DNA from: Chloroflexota bacterium
GTDB taxonomy: Bacteria > Chloroflexota > Anaerolineae > Aggregatilineales > Phototrophicaceae
NCBI GenBank assembly: GCA_026708115.1
Contig: JAPOVL010000019.1
Location: forward strand, 1 to 64,000
Length of the DNA stretch: 64,000 bases
Direction: 5' to 3'
Shown here piece after piece: positions 1-8,204 of this stretch. Each line of letters starts with the position of its first letter. Position 1 is the first letter of the stretch. The position numbers were made by a program, and so were the translations under genes. Below the pieces are notes generated by a model. It saw only the letters and a list, made by a program, of their open reading frames with translations. It made no database searches and was not told the origin of the DNA.

Positions 1-331
1 TGTTGCGGTTTGGATCGTCATATGGTGTCATGTTTTTTGCTGTCAGCAGGAAACCGGGATATTCTGCGGCGGCCGCAAGATTGCGGGCGACCTGATAGGT
101 CGCGTGGACACTGACCGCCGGTCGCCCCTACATAGCTTGTTTTTGTGTTGCGGTTTGGATCGTCATATGGTGTCATGTTTTTTGCTGTCAGCAGGAAACC
201 AGGATATTCTGCGGCGGCCGCAAGTGTTGCCAGATCGAAGTATAGAGCAAGGCGGGGAGAAAAGGGCGACTATATGGTCGCGATTGCGGGCGAGAGGGCG
301 AAAATGAAGAATTGTCAGTCGCGCGATGTTG
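1..331. repeat. 145-bp-period direct repeat with hairpin doublet
   Basis: Bases 1-79 recur at 146-224 with one mismatch (g56 versus a201), so the spacing is 145 bp and the window may begin inside a longer tandem array. The stretch between the copies (84-139) holds GGGCGACC-type inverted repeats ending in GTCGCCCCTACA, the same kind of hairpin doublet seen at 1260-1335 and 54136-54222. A 12-base word at 79-90 recurs at 282-293, suggesting that the second unit continues after an insertion. No convincing coding sequence is present; the short open frames here lack ribosome binding sites and family resemblance. Confidence 0.75.
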
Positions 332-847
332 TCACTTTTGCGCTTCACCGTCTCCGAAGGAAGCATTCCAAATCCGCTTCAAGGCCTGACCGAGGTTGTC
401 GAGCGTATCGGGAATCATGCGTGTATTGGCTACGCTGCTCATGAAATTGGCATCGCCCTCCCAGCGCGGTACAACGTGGAAGTGATAGTGCGCGGCGATT
501 CCCGCGCCGGCGGCGGCCCCGATATTGGCGCCAATGTTGAATCCAGATGGCTTGGCGAGTTGCCGAAGCGCGCGCATGGACCGGTTAGTCAGGACTATCA
601 GGTCGCCCAGAGCCTCCATGTCCATGTCTTCCTGGGACGGGACATGCGCGTAGGGAACGATCATGACATGCCCATAGCTGTATGGATACTTGTTCAAGGC
701 TACGTAGGCATGGCTGGAACGGAAAACAACAAGATCGTCCCCGTCGCCTTCCGCGCAAGACGCCATCGCGCAGAATATGCAATCGCCGTCGAGTTCGCGA
801 TCGCGTTTGATGTAATCCATGCGCCAGGGTGTCCAGAGGTTATTCAA
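332..847 (-). CDS. HIT family nucleotide hydrolase/phosphorylase
   Basis: A 171-residue soluble protein of the histidine-triad superfamily. The catalytic triad H120-x-H122-x-H124 lies in HYHFHVVPRW, and the upstream segment NKYPYSYGHVMIVPYAH (52-68) is the family's usual substrate-pocket region. C23 and C26 in the N-terminal CIFC segment could bind a metal. The N-terminus (NNLWTPWRMDYI) resembles Ap4A phosphorylase-like HIT proteins such as mycobacterial Rv2613c, which cleave diadenosine tetraphosphate or related nucleotides; that assignment is from memory of the family. The gene stands alone, flanked by repeats on both sides. Exact substrate is not predictable from sequence. Confidence 0.9.
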   Translation of the reverse strand: MNNLWTPWRMDYIKRDRELDGDCIFCAMASCAEGDGDDLVVFRSSHAYVALNKYPYSYGHVMIVPYAHVPSQEDMDMEALGDLIVLTNRSMRALRQLAKPSGFNIGANIGAAAGAGIAAHYHFHVVPRWEGDANFMSSVANTRMIPDTLDNLGQALKRIWNASFGDGEAQK

Positions 848-1020
848 TCTTCGCCTAATCTGCTCGGTATCGGTTCATTTTGCAGGTCAAATGGACCTGT
901 ATCCGGGTAAAGCAAGTTTAGAAACCTTATGCAGAGCAATCGCACCACACTTTCTTAACCACCGCATGCGCCGAGAACACCAGGATTGATGCGCAAATGC
1001 GGCAAAAAGATGGCAATGTA

Positions 1021-1260
1021 AGGCTTGTCCGCTACTGGGTCATTTTAAGGCGCTTTTTTCACCCCTCACCCCCCAGCCCCTTGCCCCCCTCGGTCCCCCC
1101 GCTAAGCGGGGGGCGGAAATCCCACAAGGGGAGAGGGGGAGCCAAGCTTGGCGGAATATGTAATAATTTGTTGATTTTCGCAATGATCGGCTCCCTTTTT
1201 GTATTGTTTCGGTACTATTTCCATTATCCTTGCATATGAATTGCAGTAGCGGACAAGCCT
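1021..1260 (+). repeat. MITE-like element, copy 1 (17-bp terminal inverted repeats)
   Basis: The ends AGGCTTGTCCGCTACTG (1021-1037) and its perfect reverse complement (1244-1260) bound 240 bp with no open frame worth calling. TGTA flanks both ends, a possible 4-bp target duplication. An inverted copy of 204 bp lies at 53932-54135 with the same internal words, including the T-rich stretch around 1165-1220. This copy is about 36 bp longer because a second hairpin (CCCCCCGCT at 1095-1103 and AGCGGGGGG at 1105-1113) interrupts the pyrimidine/purine hairpin core. No transposase is present, so any movement would need one supplied in trans. Confidence 0.75.
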
Positions 1261-1335
1261 TGTAGGGCCGATTCTGTGAATCGCCCGCAATTTTATCGCT
1301 ATTTTCATGGGCGACTCACAGAGTCGCCCCTACAA
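1260..1335. repeat. GGGCGAC hairpin doublet
   Basis: Outer inverted words TTGTAGGG (1260-1267) and CCCTACAA (1328-1335) enclose two hairpins. The first pairs CGATTC with GAATCG around a TGT loop. The second pairs GGGCGACT (1309-1316) with AGTCGCCC (1322-1329) around CACAG. The same architecture, with compensating stem changes, appears at 84-139 and 54136-54222, and half of it at 53905-53931, so this is a dispersed structured repeat and not chance. Confidence 0.65.
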
Positions 1336-1426
1336 TTCGTCAGAATGTTGTGAAATTCGACATGATTTAATTCTGGTGCGATTGCCCTTCCTTATGACGA
1401 TTCTATTCTAACGGCCTGTCTTATTC

Positions 1427-1435
1427 TGATACAAT
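1427..1435 (+). promoter_or_regulatory. extended -10 promoter for birA
   Basis: TGATACAAT is an extended -10 element (TG at 1427-1428, TACAAT at 1430-1435). No good -35 hexamer is visible 17 bp upstream. A start site near 1442 would give a leader of about 24 nt to birA. The identical nonamer occurs at 36800-36808 before ribF. Confidence 0.5.
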
Positions 1436-1465
1436 GCACAGAATGTCAACTCAAGAAATGGTCAT

Positions 1466-2224
1466 ATGACCTTATCCAAAGCAAAATTGATGAGCCGTCT
1501 AAATCGGCCATTCAAGTATTACGAATCGATCGGCAGCACAAACGACGTGGCCAAGGCTTGGCTCGAAACGGGCGCTCCTGACCGCGCGGCGGTCGTCGCC
1601 AACGAACAAACGCACGGACGCGGTCGAAAGGGCCGCGCCTGGCAAACGCCGCCCGATGTCGCGCTGGCCCTGTCTGTTATTCTTCGGCCTCAGAGGCAGC
1701 TCGTCCCGCGGGTCAACTTCTTGGGCGCTCTCGCTGTTTGTGACCTGGCGGCTGAGGCAGGCTGTTCAATGATCGAGATCAAGTGGCCCAACGATGTACA
1801 GGTGCATGGAAAAAAGATCGCTGGCATCTTGCCTGAAGTCGTCTGGGAAGGACCGGAGGCGCTGGGCGTCGTTCTGGGCATAGGACTCAACATACGTATC
1901 GATTTCAGCCGAACCGAATTAGCGGATTATGCAACCAGCCTGGAGAGCATAGTCAATAGACGGTTAGATCGCGCGGACCTGCTGCAGTCGCTTTTGCGCC
2001 ATGTCGACGGCTGGTATTCACATATAAACGAGGAGATCTTGTTCAGGAGTTGGAAGAGCCGGCTAAATGTGCTTGGCAAGCGCATAGAAGTTGAAGACGC
2101 GGTTGGCAGGGCAGTCGATGCGCTGCCAGACGGCAGTTTGCTGCTGCGCGATGACTTCGGCGCGCTGCATACCGTGGAGGCGGGCGATGTCTTCGTCGTC
2201 AAGGAAGGGGGAGCCGGCGCATGA
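1466..2224 (+). CDS. birA: biotin--[acetyl-CoA-carboxylase] ligase
   Basis: Attaches biotin to the lysine of biotin carboxyl carrier proteins through biotinyl-AMP; cytoplasmic. The 252-residue protein has the ATP/biotin loop GRGRKGRAW (51-59), the KWPND strand (106-110), KKIAGILPE (117-125) and the small C-terminal SH3-like domain ending GDVFVV. There is no N-terminal helix-turn-helix, so this is a monofunctional class I enzyme that should not act as a repressor. The start ATG has only a weak ribosome binding site (caagaaatgg). The stop overlaps the next start by four bases (ATGA), implying co-translation with the downstream membrane-anchored protein. Confidence 0.95.
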   Translation: MTLSKAKLMSRLNRPFKYYESIGSTNDVAKAWLETGAPDRAAVVANEQTHGRGRKGRAWQTPPDVALALSVILRPQRQLVPRVNFLGALAVCDLAAEAGCSMIEIKWPNDVQVHGKKIAGILPEVVWEGPEALGVVLGIGLNIRIDFSRTELADYATSLESIVNRRLDRADLLQSLLRHVDGWYSHINEEILFRSWKSRLNVLGKRIEVEDAVGRAVDALPDGSLLLRDDFGALHTVEAGDVFVVKEGGAGA

Positions 2225-3591
2225 GCCGTATTCGCCTGGAATGGAATGTCGAATCGCAGAAAATCAACAAGTCTGATAGCGAAGACCCGATGGCGAAACG
2301 GGCGCGCCGCCGCCGAGCGCTGCGATTAATCATGTTGATTGGCGTAGTCCTCGCCGTACTGACATTTGGCGTCCTAGTCGTTAGACAACGACTCCTGGAT
2401 GTTCAGGGGCAGCTAGAGCAATTGCTTCGCGAAACGGTTCGCGCCGAGATCGCCGCATTGAGAATCGGCGACATCAACACCTTCCTCGCCGTGCAGGACA
2501 ACGTAAGCGAGACCTGGCGACGGCGGCAGCAATCTGTCTTTCGCGAATACAGCGACATAAAGGCCAGGCATGACGTCGACCTGACCGGCACGATCTTGGA
2601 TCTGGAGATCGACGGACAGCGCGGTCGAGTCGTCGTAGAGGAGATCATCAACGGGGTACGATACGCTCAAGTGTGGTTCTACCGCAACTTAGGGGACGGT
2701 TGGCGTCACGTCTCTCCCGATTTCTCATTTTGGGGTGAGGAACGGAGGCTTGAAACCGACGCCATAAGCATCCGCTATTTTGATCTCGACGAGCGCTTTG
2801 CCCAAGCGATAAGCGAAACCGTCGGAGAATGGTTGCGCCGCGGATGCCAGATACTTCGATGCGATTCCAGTCCCAAATTGTCGATCGCCGTCGTAAAGGA
2901 GTCGGCGCAGACGGTCTCTCCAGCAGCAGATGGAACAGCGACCTTTCACGTATTGTCGCCATCCAGCGGACGTATGTCACTTGATTTGCCGTTTGACCAT
3001 AACAGGCAGGGTCTTTTCGCGGAGGCGCTGTCGGAACATTTAATCCGCCTCGCAACCGACGGCCTACAGGTGGTATTCCCGCAGGACGCGGTATATTTGC
3101 GCCGGTCGGTGGCCTCATATTTGGTCAAGGAATTTCTGGACGCGGACGGCGGCGACTCGCTTGTAGACTCTTTAGCATTCTTGTACGGGGAGGAAAAACT
3201 TGCGGAATTGGTCGACCATCTTGCTCCAGCTGCCAGCATGGCCATATTGCAGCAAGTCATCGGCCAGCCTCTGGAGGAATCAAATCTGGATTGGCGCGAC
3301 TTTGTCAAGTGGCGGCTTCATACCGAAGCGGACTTGATAGAGAGCGGCGCTGAAGGGGATTTGCTGAACTTATACGATACCGGGGATGAAGAGATCTGGC
3401 AGGCAGCTTATCAACGCTATCAGACCGGGACAATATTTCGCCCGCGCGCCGTTCTTAATCAAGCAATTACAGGCAGGCGCGATGGTTCAGCTCAGTTGCA
3501 GGTGACAGTGGTTAAAGAAGCCGGCGAAGCCGTGGAAGAACAAATTGTGCTTTTTAACTTGGTGGATGGCGTCTGGAAGCGAGCCAATTGA
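2221..3591 (+). CDS. membrane-anchored protein of unknown function
   Basis: A 456-residue protein that I do not recognise. A basic stretch KRARRRRALR is followed by one membrane helix at about 35-57 (LIMLIGVVLAVLTFGVLVV), so roughly 400 residues should lie outside the cytoplasmic membrane. The segment after the anchor (about 60-95) is predicted helical. The middle resembles the layout of peptidase-MA-like lipoproteins found in Chloroflexi (helix, beta-rich middle, long helical repeat part), but no HExxH zinc motif is visible, so I do not call it a peptidase. It overlaps birA by four bases and is followed by a hairpin terminator. Function is open. Confidence 0.8.
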   Translation: MSRIRLEWNVESQKINKSDSEDPMAKRARRRRALRLIMLIGVVLAVLTFGVLVVRQRLLDVQGQLEQLLRETVRAEIAALRIGDINTFLAVQDNVSETWRRRQQSVFREYSDIKARHDVDLTGTILDLEIDGQRGRVVVEEIINGVRYAQVWFYRNLGDGWRHVSPDFSFWGEERRLETDAISIRYFDLDERFAQAISETVGEWLRRGCQILRCDSSPKLSIAVVKESAQTVSPAADGTATFHVLSPSSGRMSLDLPFDHNRQGLFAEALSEHLIRLATDGLQVVFPQDAVYLRRSVASYLVKEFLDADGGDSLVDSLAFLYGEEKLAELVDHLAPAASMAILQQVIGQPLEESNLDWRDFVKWRLHTEADLIESGAEGDLLNLYDTGDEEIWQAAYQRYQTGTIFRPRAVLNQAITGRRDGSAQLQVTVVKEAGEAVEEQIVLFNLVDGVWKRAN

Positions 3592-3593
3592 AA

Positions 3594-3620
3594 AGGGCTG
3601 CGAATTAGATTCGCAGCCCT
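3594..3620. terminator. hairpin terminator between convergent genes
   Basis: AGGGCTGCGAA (3594-3604) pairs perfectly with TTCGCAGCCCT (3610-3620) around a 5-nt loop. On the minus strand the stem is followed by TTTT, giving an intrinsic terminator for the 3675-4148 gene. On the plus strand the same stem sits just after the stop of the 2221-3591 gene but lacks a T run. Confidence 0.75.
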
Positions 3621-3674
3621 CGTTCAGTCATCTAATTCTCAACTTGCCGGGGCAAGTTGAAGAGCGTCAAGCGC

Positions 3675-4148
3675 TTATTCGTCGGTCATGCCCATAGCGT
3701 TGTCACGCAAGACAACGAGGAAAGCCAGGACATGGCCAAATATGACATGTCCAAACAAGCTGGGATGTTGGAAGTCAAGACTCAAGATGTCTCCACCCGA
3801 GACCGCCGGCATAATGATATTCCCGCCGATTATCCACCAGATCAAACCGTAGATCAGGCCGCCCACAGCTATGTTCATCAAAGGATTACCCAAATCCACC
3901 CGATCCGCGAACAGTCCCGTGTAGAGCGCACCAATTACGGCACTGATGATGACATGCAAGATGAAGCCGACAAAGGCGTCAGCGTTAATCATGCCACCGA
4001 CCATCTCGAGCATGCCATTGTTCATTGACATTGACATGTTGCCTTCGGCGTCCATCATTGGCACCATAGACGCGCCGATGAATGCCAAGAATACATAACC
4101 GGCGATTATCCCCGGAATAATCCCCCTTCTCATTTTATCGCTGTCCAT
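3675..4148 (-). CDS. small integral membrane protein, unknown
   Basis: 157 residues with about four hydrophobic segments: 9-31 (GIIPGIIAGYVFLAFIGAS), 60-80 (VGFILHVIISAVIGALYTG), 90-115 (NIAVGGLIYGLIWWIIGGNII) and 128-148 (GHVIFGHVLAFLVVL). The loop at about 32-50 is rich in methionine (MVPMMDAEGNMSMSMNNGM), and histidines occur in helices three and four. This could hint at metal or gas handling but proves nothing. A strong ribosome binding site (AGGAGG, seen as cctcct at 4155-4160) lies 6 bases before the ATG. It is monocistronic with a terminator at 3594-3620. I do not recognise the family. Confidence 0.8.
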   Translation of the reverse strand: MDSDKMRRGIIPGIIAGYVFLAFIGASMVPMMDAEGNMSMSMNNGMLEMVGGMINADAFVGFILHVIISAVIGALYTGLFADRVDLGNPLMNIAVGGLIYGLIWWIIGGNIIMPAVSGGDILSLDFQHPSLFGHVIFGHVLAFLVVLRDNAMGMTDE

Positions 4149-4393
4149 CTTTTTCCTCCTCGTAAAACTTAAGGGCTTATTGGTGTGATCTGCAAGCCTT
4201 TCGCATGCAAATCAAGCAACAAATACAGCGATCCTTTGTTGCATTTGTACAATATTCTAACGCTTTCGATTTTCCAATGCAAGCGAAGTTCTGCGCAAAT
4301 TGTTACATTTTTCGAAACATGTTCTCAGCAAGTAATAGAAACAGCAAACTATTCATCTGTTTCTGCCAAGGGAGACAAATCCGTGTTACTTCA

Positions 4394-4421
4394 TGCTCGC
4401 AAGCGACAGCGAGCAGTTTTT
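4394..4421 (+). terminator. intrinsic terminator-like hairpin upstream of gyrA
   Basis: TGCTCGC (4394-4400) and GCGAGCA (4409-4415) form a perfect 7-bp stem followed by GTTTTT. No protein gene on this strand ends here, so it may close a short untranslated transcript from within 4200-4393, or be an attenuator. The remainder of the gene-free stretch 4149-4735 holds the gyrA promoter and leader; its longer open frames lack ribosome binding sites. Confidence 0.5.
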
Positions 4422-4505
4422 GGAATCAGACTCCGTTCTCTCGGCGCTTGGCTTTGGCGAAGCAGGACTTTGGCCCCGCGCAGAAGTAGCCTGTTGGCGC
4501 AAACA

Positions 4506-4514
4506 TGCTATAAT
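4506..4514 (+). promoter_or_regulatory. extended -10 promoter for gyrA
   Basis: TGCTATAAT is a near-ideal extended -10 element (TG 4506-4507, TATAAT 4509-4514). No consensus -35 hexamer is seen, which extended -10 promoters can do without. Transcription from about 4521 would give a gyrA leader of roughly 215 nt. Confidence 0.6.
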
Positions 4515-4681
4515 AAATATCAATAATGGCGTTGGCGCAACGGTGTCAGAAATGCCTGTGGGGAACCGTTTTTGTCGATCGTCGACGGTGATTTATTTTG
4601 CTCGCCTGGCGCTAGGGACCGAGGCTGACAATCGTTCCAAGGCGCGAGTGATGTCGTATAGCAGCCGCTCAAGGATACCTT

Positions 4682-4726
4682 ATGAGCCGCGAAAGGAGCC
4701 GTGCGCAAATCAGATATCTGGTTTAG
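4682..4726 (+). CDS. candidate 14-codon leader peptide before gyrA
   Basis: ATG at 4682 is preceded by AAGGA (4671-4675) at a 6-base spacing and encodes MSRERSRAQIRYLV before a TAG at 4724-4726. It is in frame with gyrA and ends nine bases before the gyrA ATG. gyrA itself has no ribosome binding site at the normal distance. This pattern suggests translational coupling or reinitiation. It could also be chance, since the frame is short and arginine-rich. Confidence 0.35.
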   Translation: MSRERSRAQIRYLV

Positions 4727-4735
4727 CCACATCAT

Positions 4736-7333
4736 ATGGACATAATCGACTCCGATTTGCCAGAAGATAACGCGGGAAACATTCGCACGATCACGATAAA
4801 CGAAGAGATGCGCGGCAGTTATCTCAACTATGCCATGAGCGTGATCGTGGCGCGCGCGCTGCCGGACGCGCGCGACGGGCTCAAGCCCGTACATCGGCGC
4901 ATACTTTATGCCATGTACGATATGGGGCTGCGTCCCGGTACGGCATACAAAAAGAGCGCACGCCTAGTTGGCGAAGTACTGGGCAAATATCATCCGCACG
5001 GAGATCAGGCGGTTTACGACGCCATGGCCCGCATGGCGCAAGATTTCTCGTTGCGATATCCGCTGGTCGACGGCCAAGGCAACTTTGGCAGCCAGGATGG
5101 GGACAAGCCCGCGGCGATGCGCTACACCGAGGCGCGCATGGCCAACATCGCCAGCGAGATGTTAACAGACATCAACATGGACACTGTCGAATTCGCGGAG
5201 AATTACGACGGAACGCAAGCGGAACCGACGGTTCTTCCCGCGCGCTTGCCCAACCTGCTGCTCAATGGCACCAGTGGCATCGCAGTGGGCATGGCGACTA
5301 ACATTCCGCCGCATAATCTGCGGGAGTTGGCGAGCGCCATCACCTACTTGATTGACAATTACGACCGTATCGCCGACGTGTCGGTCGACGATCTCATGCA
5401 ATTCATTAAGGGTCCGGACTTCCCTACCGGCGCCACGATCGTCATTGGCGAAGAAGGCGAATATCTAAGAGAAGCTTACGCCACCGGCAAAGGGCGCGTC
5501 GCGGTGCGGTCCACAGTCGACGTTGAAGAGGGTCCCGGGGAAGGCAAGAAGCTCGTCTTCACGTCTATTCCTTACCAAGTGAGCAAGTCGGGCATCATAG
5601 AGCGGATCGTCGCCCTGGTGCGCGAGGGCCGCATCGAAGCAATTCGCGACTTGCGCGACGAATCCGACCGTCAAGGTTTGCGCCTTGTTGTCGAGCTAAA
5701 AGGCCACGCGCAACCACAGCGGGTTATCAACCAACTTTACAAATACACGCAATTGCAAAGCGTCTATAGCATTCAAATGCTGGCGCTGGTCAACGGCGAA
5801 CCGCGTACTTTGAGTCTCAAACGCGCGCTAAAGATTTATGTAGAGCATCGTTATGACGTCATCGTGCGACGTTCCGAATATGATTTGCAGCGACAGCGGG
5901 CCCGCGCGCATGTTTTGGCCGGGTTATTAAAAGCAGTGGCGAACATCGACCAGGTCATTCAAATAATCCGCAATTCTCCCGATGTCGACAGCGCTCGACA
6001 GCAATTGATGGCGAATTTGGAATTGGATGAGATCCAGACCAACGCCATACTCGACATGCAGTTGAGGCGCCTGGCTGCCTTGGAAAGGCAAAAGCTGCAG
6101 GATGAATATGACACTGTTCGGGCGCGCATCGAATATCTTGAAGATTTGCTAAGCTCGCCACAGAAAATCCTGGAGTTGATTCGCGAAGACGTTGCCGAAA
6201 TCGCCGACAAATACGGGGACGTGCGAAAATCCGAGATCAAGAAAGAGAATTTCGACCTCGAAGAAGGTGATATGTATCGCCGCGAAAATGTTGTCATCTC
6301 GTTGACGGAACAAGGATACGTTAAGCGAGTTGCGGCCCGTCACTATCGTTCACAACGGCGCGGCGGTAAAGGCATGCGCGGCATGGCGATCAAGAACGAT
6401 GATACGTTAAAGGACGTGTTCTTCGCGCACAGCCACGATATGATCCTGTTCTTCAGCGACAAGGGCAAGGTCTACTCTCGCAGAGCCTACGATATACCGG
6501 AGACTCTACGAGAAAGGCGTGGTCTGCTCATCCAAAGCATCTTGCCACTGGAAGGAGATGAGAAGATCTCCGTCGTACTTGCCGTGCCCGACGATGTCCT
6601 GGAGCTTGAGGAAGGGTACTTTGTGCTGGCGACCAGCATGGGCCGAGTGAAACAAGTCGCGTTCAGCGAATTCAGCTATATCCGCCCAAGCGGCTTGATG
6701 GCGATTCAGTTTAACGACGGTGACAGCTTGCGATCTGTGAAGTGGACCATGGGCGATGATGATATTGTCATGGCGTCGGTAAATGGTCAGTGCATTCGTT
6801 TCAAAGCGGAGGAAGTGCGCGTCATGGGCCGTCAAGCGCAGGGCGTAATCGGGATGCGCTTGCGGGATGACGACGAGATCGCAGGCATGGATGTCTTGAC
6901 GGGCGAACACAGTCATCTGCTCATCGTCACGGAAAATGGTTACGGCAAACGCACGCTGATATCTACCGACGATGGGAGCGAAGGCGCCGAAGACAGGGTG
7001 CATTACAAGGCACAGCGGAGATATGGCTTGGGCGTGCGGACATTGAAGCGAAATGAGCGCACCGGCCCAGTAGTGGCCATGCGTTGCATACGCGAAGAGG
7101 ATGATATTGTCCTGATCTCGAAGCGGGGAATCGTTCTACAGACTCGCCTGTCGGAGATTCGAGAAACCGGACGCAACACGCAGGGCGTGATCTTGATGAA
7201 CCTTGAAGAAAATGACGCGGTTGCCGGCATCGCCATCATGCGAGACGATGATGAAGATGAGCCCGACGCTCTGTTGTCCGCTGGTGACGAGAACCGCTCG
7301 GGACAGAACGGCAGCAAGGACGGAAGCAATTAG
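4736..7333 (+). CDS. gyrA: DNA gyrase subunit A
   Basis: Cleaves and rejoins DNA in the A2B2 gyrase that introduces negative supercoils. The 865-residue protein has the N-terminal winged-helix/tower core with catalytic Tyr130 in AAMRYTEAR, a coiled-coil region, and a C-terminal six-bladed pinwheel. The GyrA box QRRGGKG marks it as GyrA and not ParC. In the quinolone-determining segment [10 protein letters not shown], Gln91 replaces the usual Ser/Thr (E. coli Ser83), while the acidic residue at the E. coli 87 position is kept. The C-terminus is acidic (RDDDEDEPD). The start lacks its own ribosome binding site and follows a 14-codon leader frame. It is convergent with the bL25 gene; gyrB is not in the window. 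Confidence 0.97.
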   Translation: MDIIDSDLPEDNAGNIRTITINEEMRGSYLNYAMSVIVARALPDARDGLKPVHRRILYAMYDMGLRPGTAYKKSARLVGEVLGKYHPHGDQAVYDAMARMAQDFSLRYPLVDGQGNFGSQDGDKPAAMRYTEARMANIASEMLTDINMDTVEFAENYDGTQAEPTVLPARLPNLLLNGTSGIAVGMATNIPPHNLRELASAITYLIDNYDRIADVSVDDLMQFIKGPDFPTGATIVIGEEGEYLREAYATGKGRVAVRSTVDVEEGPGEGKKLVFTSIPYQVSKSGIIERIVALVREGRIEAIRDLRDESDRQGLRLVVELKGHAQPQRVINQLYKYTQLQSVYSIQMLALVNGEPRTLSLKRALKIYVEHRYDVIVRRSEYDLQRQRARAHVLAGLLKAVANIDQVIQIIRNSPDVDSARQQLMANLELDEIQTNAILDMQLRRLAALERQKLQDEYDTVRARIEYLEDLLSSPQKILELIREDVAEIADKYGDVRKSEIKKENFDLEEGDMYRRENVVISLTEQGYVKRVAARHYRSQRRGGKGMRGMAIKNDDTLKDVFFAHSHDMILFFSDKGKVYSRRAYDIPETLRERRGLLIQSILPLEGDEKISVVLAVPDDVLELEEGYFVLATSMGRVKQVAFSEFSYIRPSGLMAIQFNDGDSLRSVKWTMGDDDIVMASVNGQCIRFKAEEVRVMGRQAQGVIGMRLRDDDEIAGMDVLTGEHSHLLIVTENGYGKRTLISTDDGSEGAEDRVHYKAQRRYGLGVRTLKRNERTGPVVAMRCIREEDDIVLISKRGIVLQTRLSEIRETGRNTQGVILMNLEENDAVAGIAIMRDDDEDEPDALLSAGDENRSGQNGSKDGSN

Positions 7334-7414
7334 CTGCGTATGTCCGCTTGCAAAAGGACGGGCTCGCGAGTCGACGCGTTGCATTGCGTATAAATTCAAT
7401 CACAAAATGAAAAA

Positions 7415-7441
7415 GAGGCGGCGCCAATGTGACGCCGCCTC
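7415..7441 (-). terminator. intrinsic terminator of the bL25 gene
   Basis: GAGGCGGCG (7415-7423) pairs with CGCCGCCTC (7433-7441). Read on the minus strand the stem is followed by TTTTTC, a good intrinsic terminator for rplY. On the plus strand the same hairpin, about 80 bp past the gyrA stop and followed by gTTTatc, may also end gyrA transcripts. Confidence 0.8.
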
Positions 7442-7472
7442 TCGTTTATCTGTTTGTAGAATCTGTTTGGGG

Positions 7473-8120
7473 CTACTCTTCTTCGCCTTCTTCTTCTTCG
7501 GAATCTTCGTCCGTTTCTTCACCTTCTTCGCCCTCGAGTTCATCGAGATCCGATTCCGCACGGGCTGCGGCTGGCTGAACGATCTTGGCGAGCATCTCGT
7601 TTGGATCGCTGTGTACGGTCACATTTTCGCCGAATTCCAGGTCGCCCACCAGCACCTCTGAGCCGAGCTCGGTCAATTGTGACAGGTCAATGACGATGCG
7701 GTCGCGGATGTCATCCGGATAAACTTCCAAGGTCAGCGCGCTCCTGCCCGTGATCAAAATCCCTTCGCGAGCCGCAACTACCGGGCTGCGCCCTTCCATG
7801 ATAATCGGCACTTCCACGCGGATACGCTGGGAGGCGTCGACCGCCAAGAAATCCACATGCAAGATATCGCCCCGAACTACATCTCGCTGCACTTCGCGCG
7901 CAAGCGATGGATAAGCCTTGCCATCGACGACAATGTCGATCAGATTGGTCCCGCCCGCATTCATCAAGGTCACCTCAATTGCGCGATACGGGAACTGCAC
8001 GCTAATCGGGTCATTGCTGGGTCCGTAAACAATGCCGGGTACAAATCCTTGCCTGCGTAACTCGCGGTTTTGCTTGCCGTGCGTATTGCGGACTTCGGCA
8101 GCCAACTCAAATTCTGCCAT
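7473..8120 (-). CDS. rplY: 50S ribosomal protein bL25 (CTC/TL5 form)
   Basis: Binds 5S rRNA in the large ribosomal subunit. The 215-residue protein has the N-terminal L25 beta-barrel (about 1-95, with NRELRRQGFVPGIVYG) and the additional C-terminal CTC domain of the long form. It ends in a strongly acidic tail of about 25 residues that is nearly all Glu, Asp and Gly. I place the start at the ATG encoding MAEFELAAEVRN because AGGAGAAG lies just upstream and because family members begin there; a frame extending 13 codons further upstream has no such site. It has its own promoter at 8205-8232 and a terminator at 7415-7441. Confidence 0.95.
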   Translation of the reverse strand: MAEFELAAEVRNTHGKQNRELRRQGFVPGIVYGPSNDPISVQFPYRAIEVTLMNAGGTNLIDIVVDGKAYPSLAREVQRDVVRGDILHVDFLAVDASQRIRVEVPIIMEGRSPVVAAREGILITGRSALTLEVYPDDIRDRIVIDLSQLTELGSEVLVGDLEFGENVTVHSDPNEMLAKIVQPAAARAESDLDELEGEEGEETDEDSEEEEGEEE

Positions 8121-8204
8121 GATTAACTTCTCCTTCAGTTCCCTAAACCCGAGGCGCAATCCTCGGTTAACTTGTCGATCGATGTTAGGTTAATAGCCCG
8201 CCCA

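Larger units (their letters stand above)
931..1385. repeat. outer inverted repeat enclosing a MITE-like element
   Basis: The 12-base word at 936-947 (gcaatcgcacca) is repeated as its exact reverse complement at 1374-1385, enclosing the smaller element at 1021-1260 and a hairpin doublet. The left word, with its flank gcagagcaatcgca, recurs at 48860-48873, where a reverse-complement partner lies at 49167-49176. The gene-free stretch 848-1465 therefore consists almost entirely of nested non-coding repeats; I see no gene in it. Confidence 0.5.

Noticed and set aside
84..139. CRISPR-like repeat array at the left edge
   Set aside because: There are only two direct copies of 79 bp at a 145-bp spacing and hairpins in between; no short repeats with regular unique spacers and no cas genes.
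326..910. Plus-strand open frame of 194 codons over the HIT gene
   Set aside because: It is the antisense shadow of the HIT protein, whose HxHxH motif and family match are clear.
2648..3118. Minus-strand 156-codon frame inside the membrane-anchored gene
   Set aside because: Its composition is rich in Arg/Pro/Ser, as expected of an antisense frame in a GC-rich gene, and the opposite frame is coupled to birA.
3210..3300. Zinc-peptidase activity for the protein at 2221-3591
   Set aside because: The layout recalls peptidase-MA-like proteins, but no HExxH motif is visible.
4185..4526. Open frames of 90-125 codons in the gap before gyrA
   Set aside because: They overlap one another in different frames, have no ribosome binding site, contain the terminator and promoter signals, and show no protein-like pattern.
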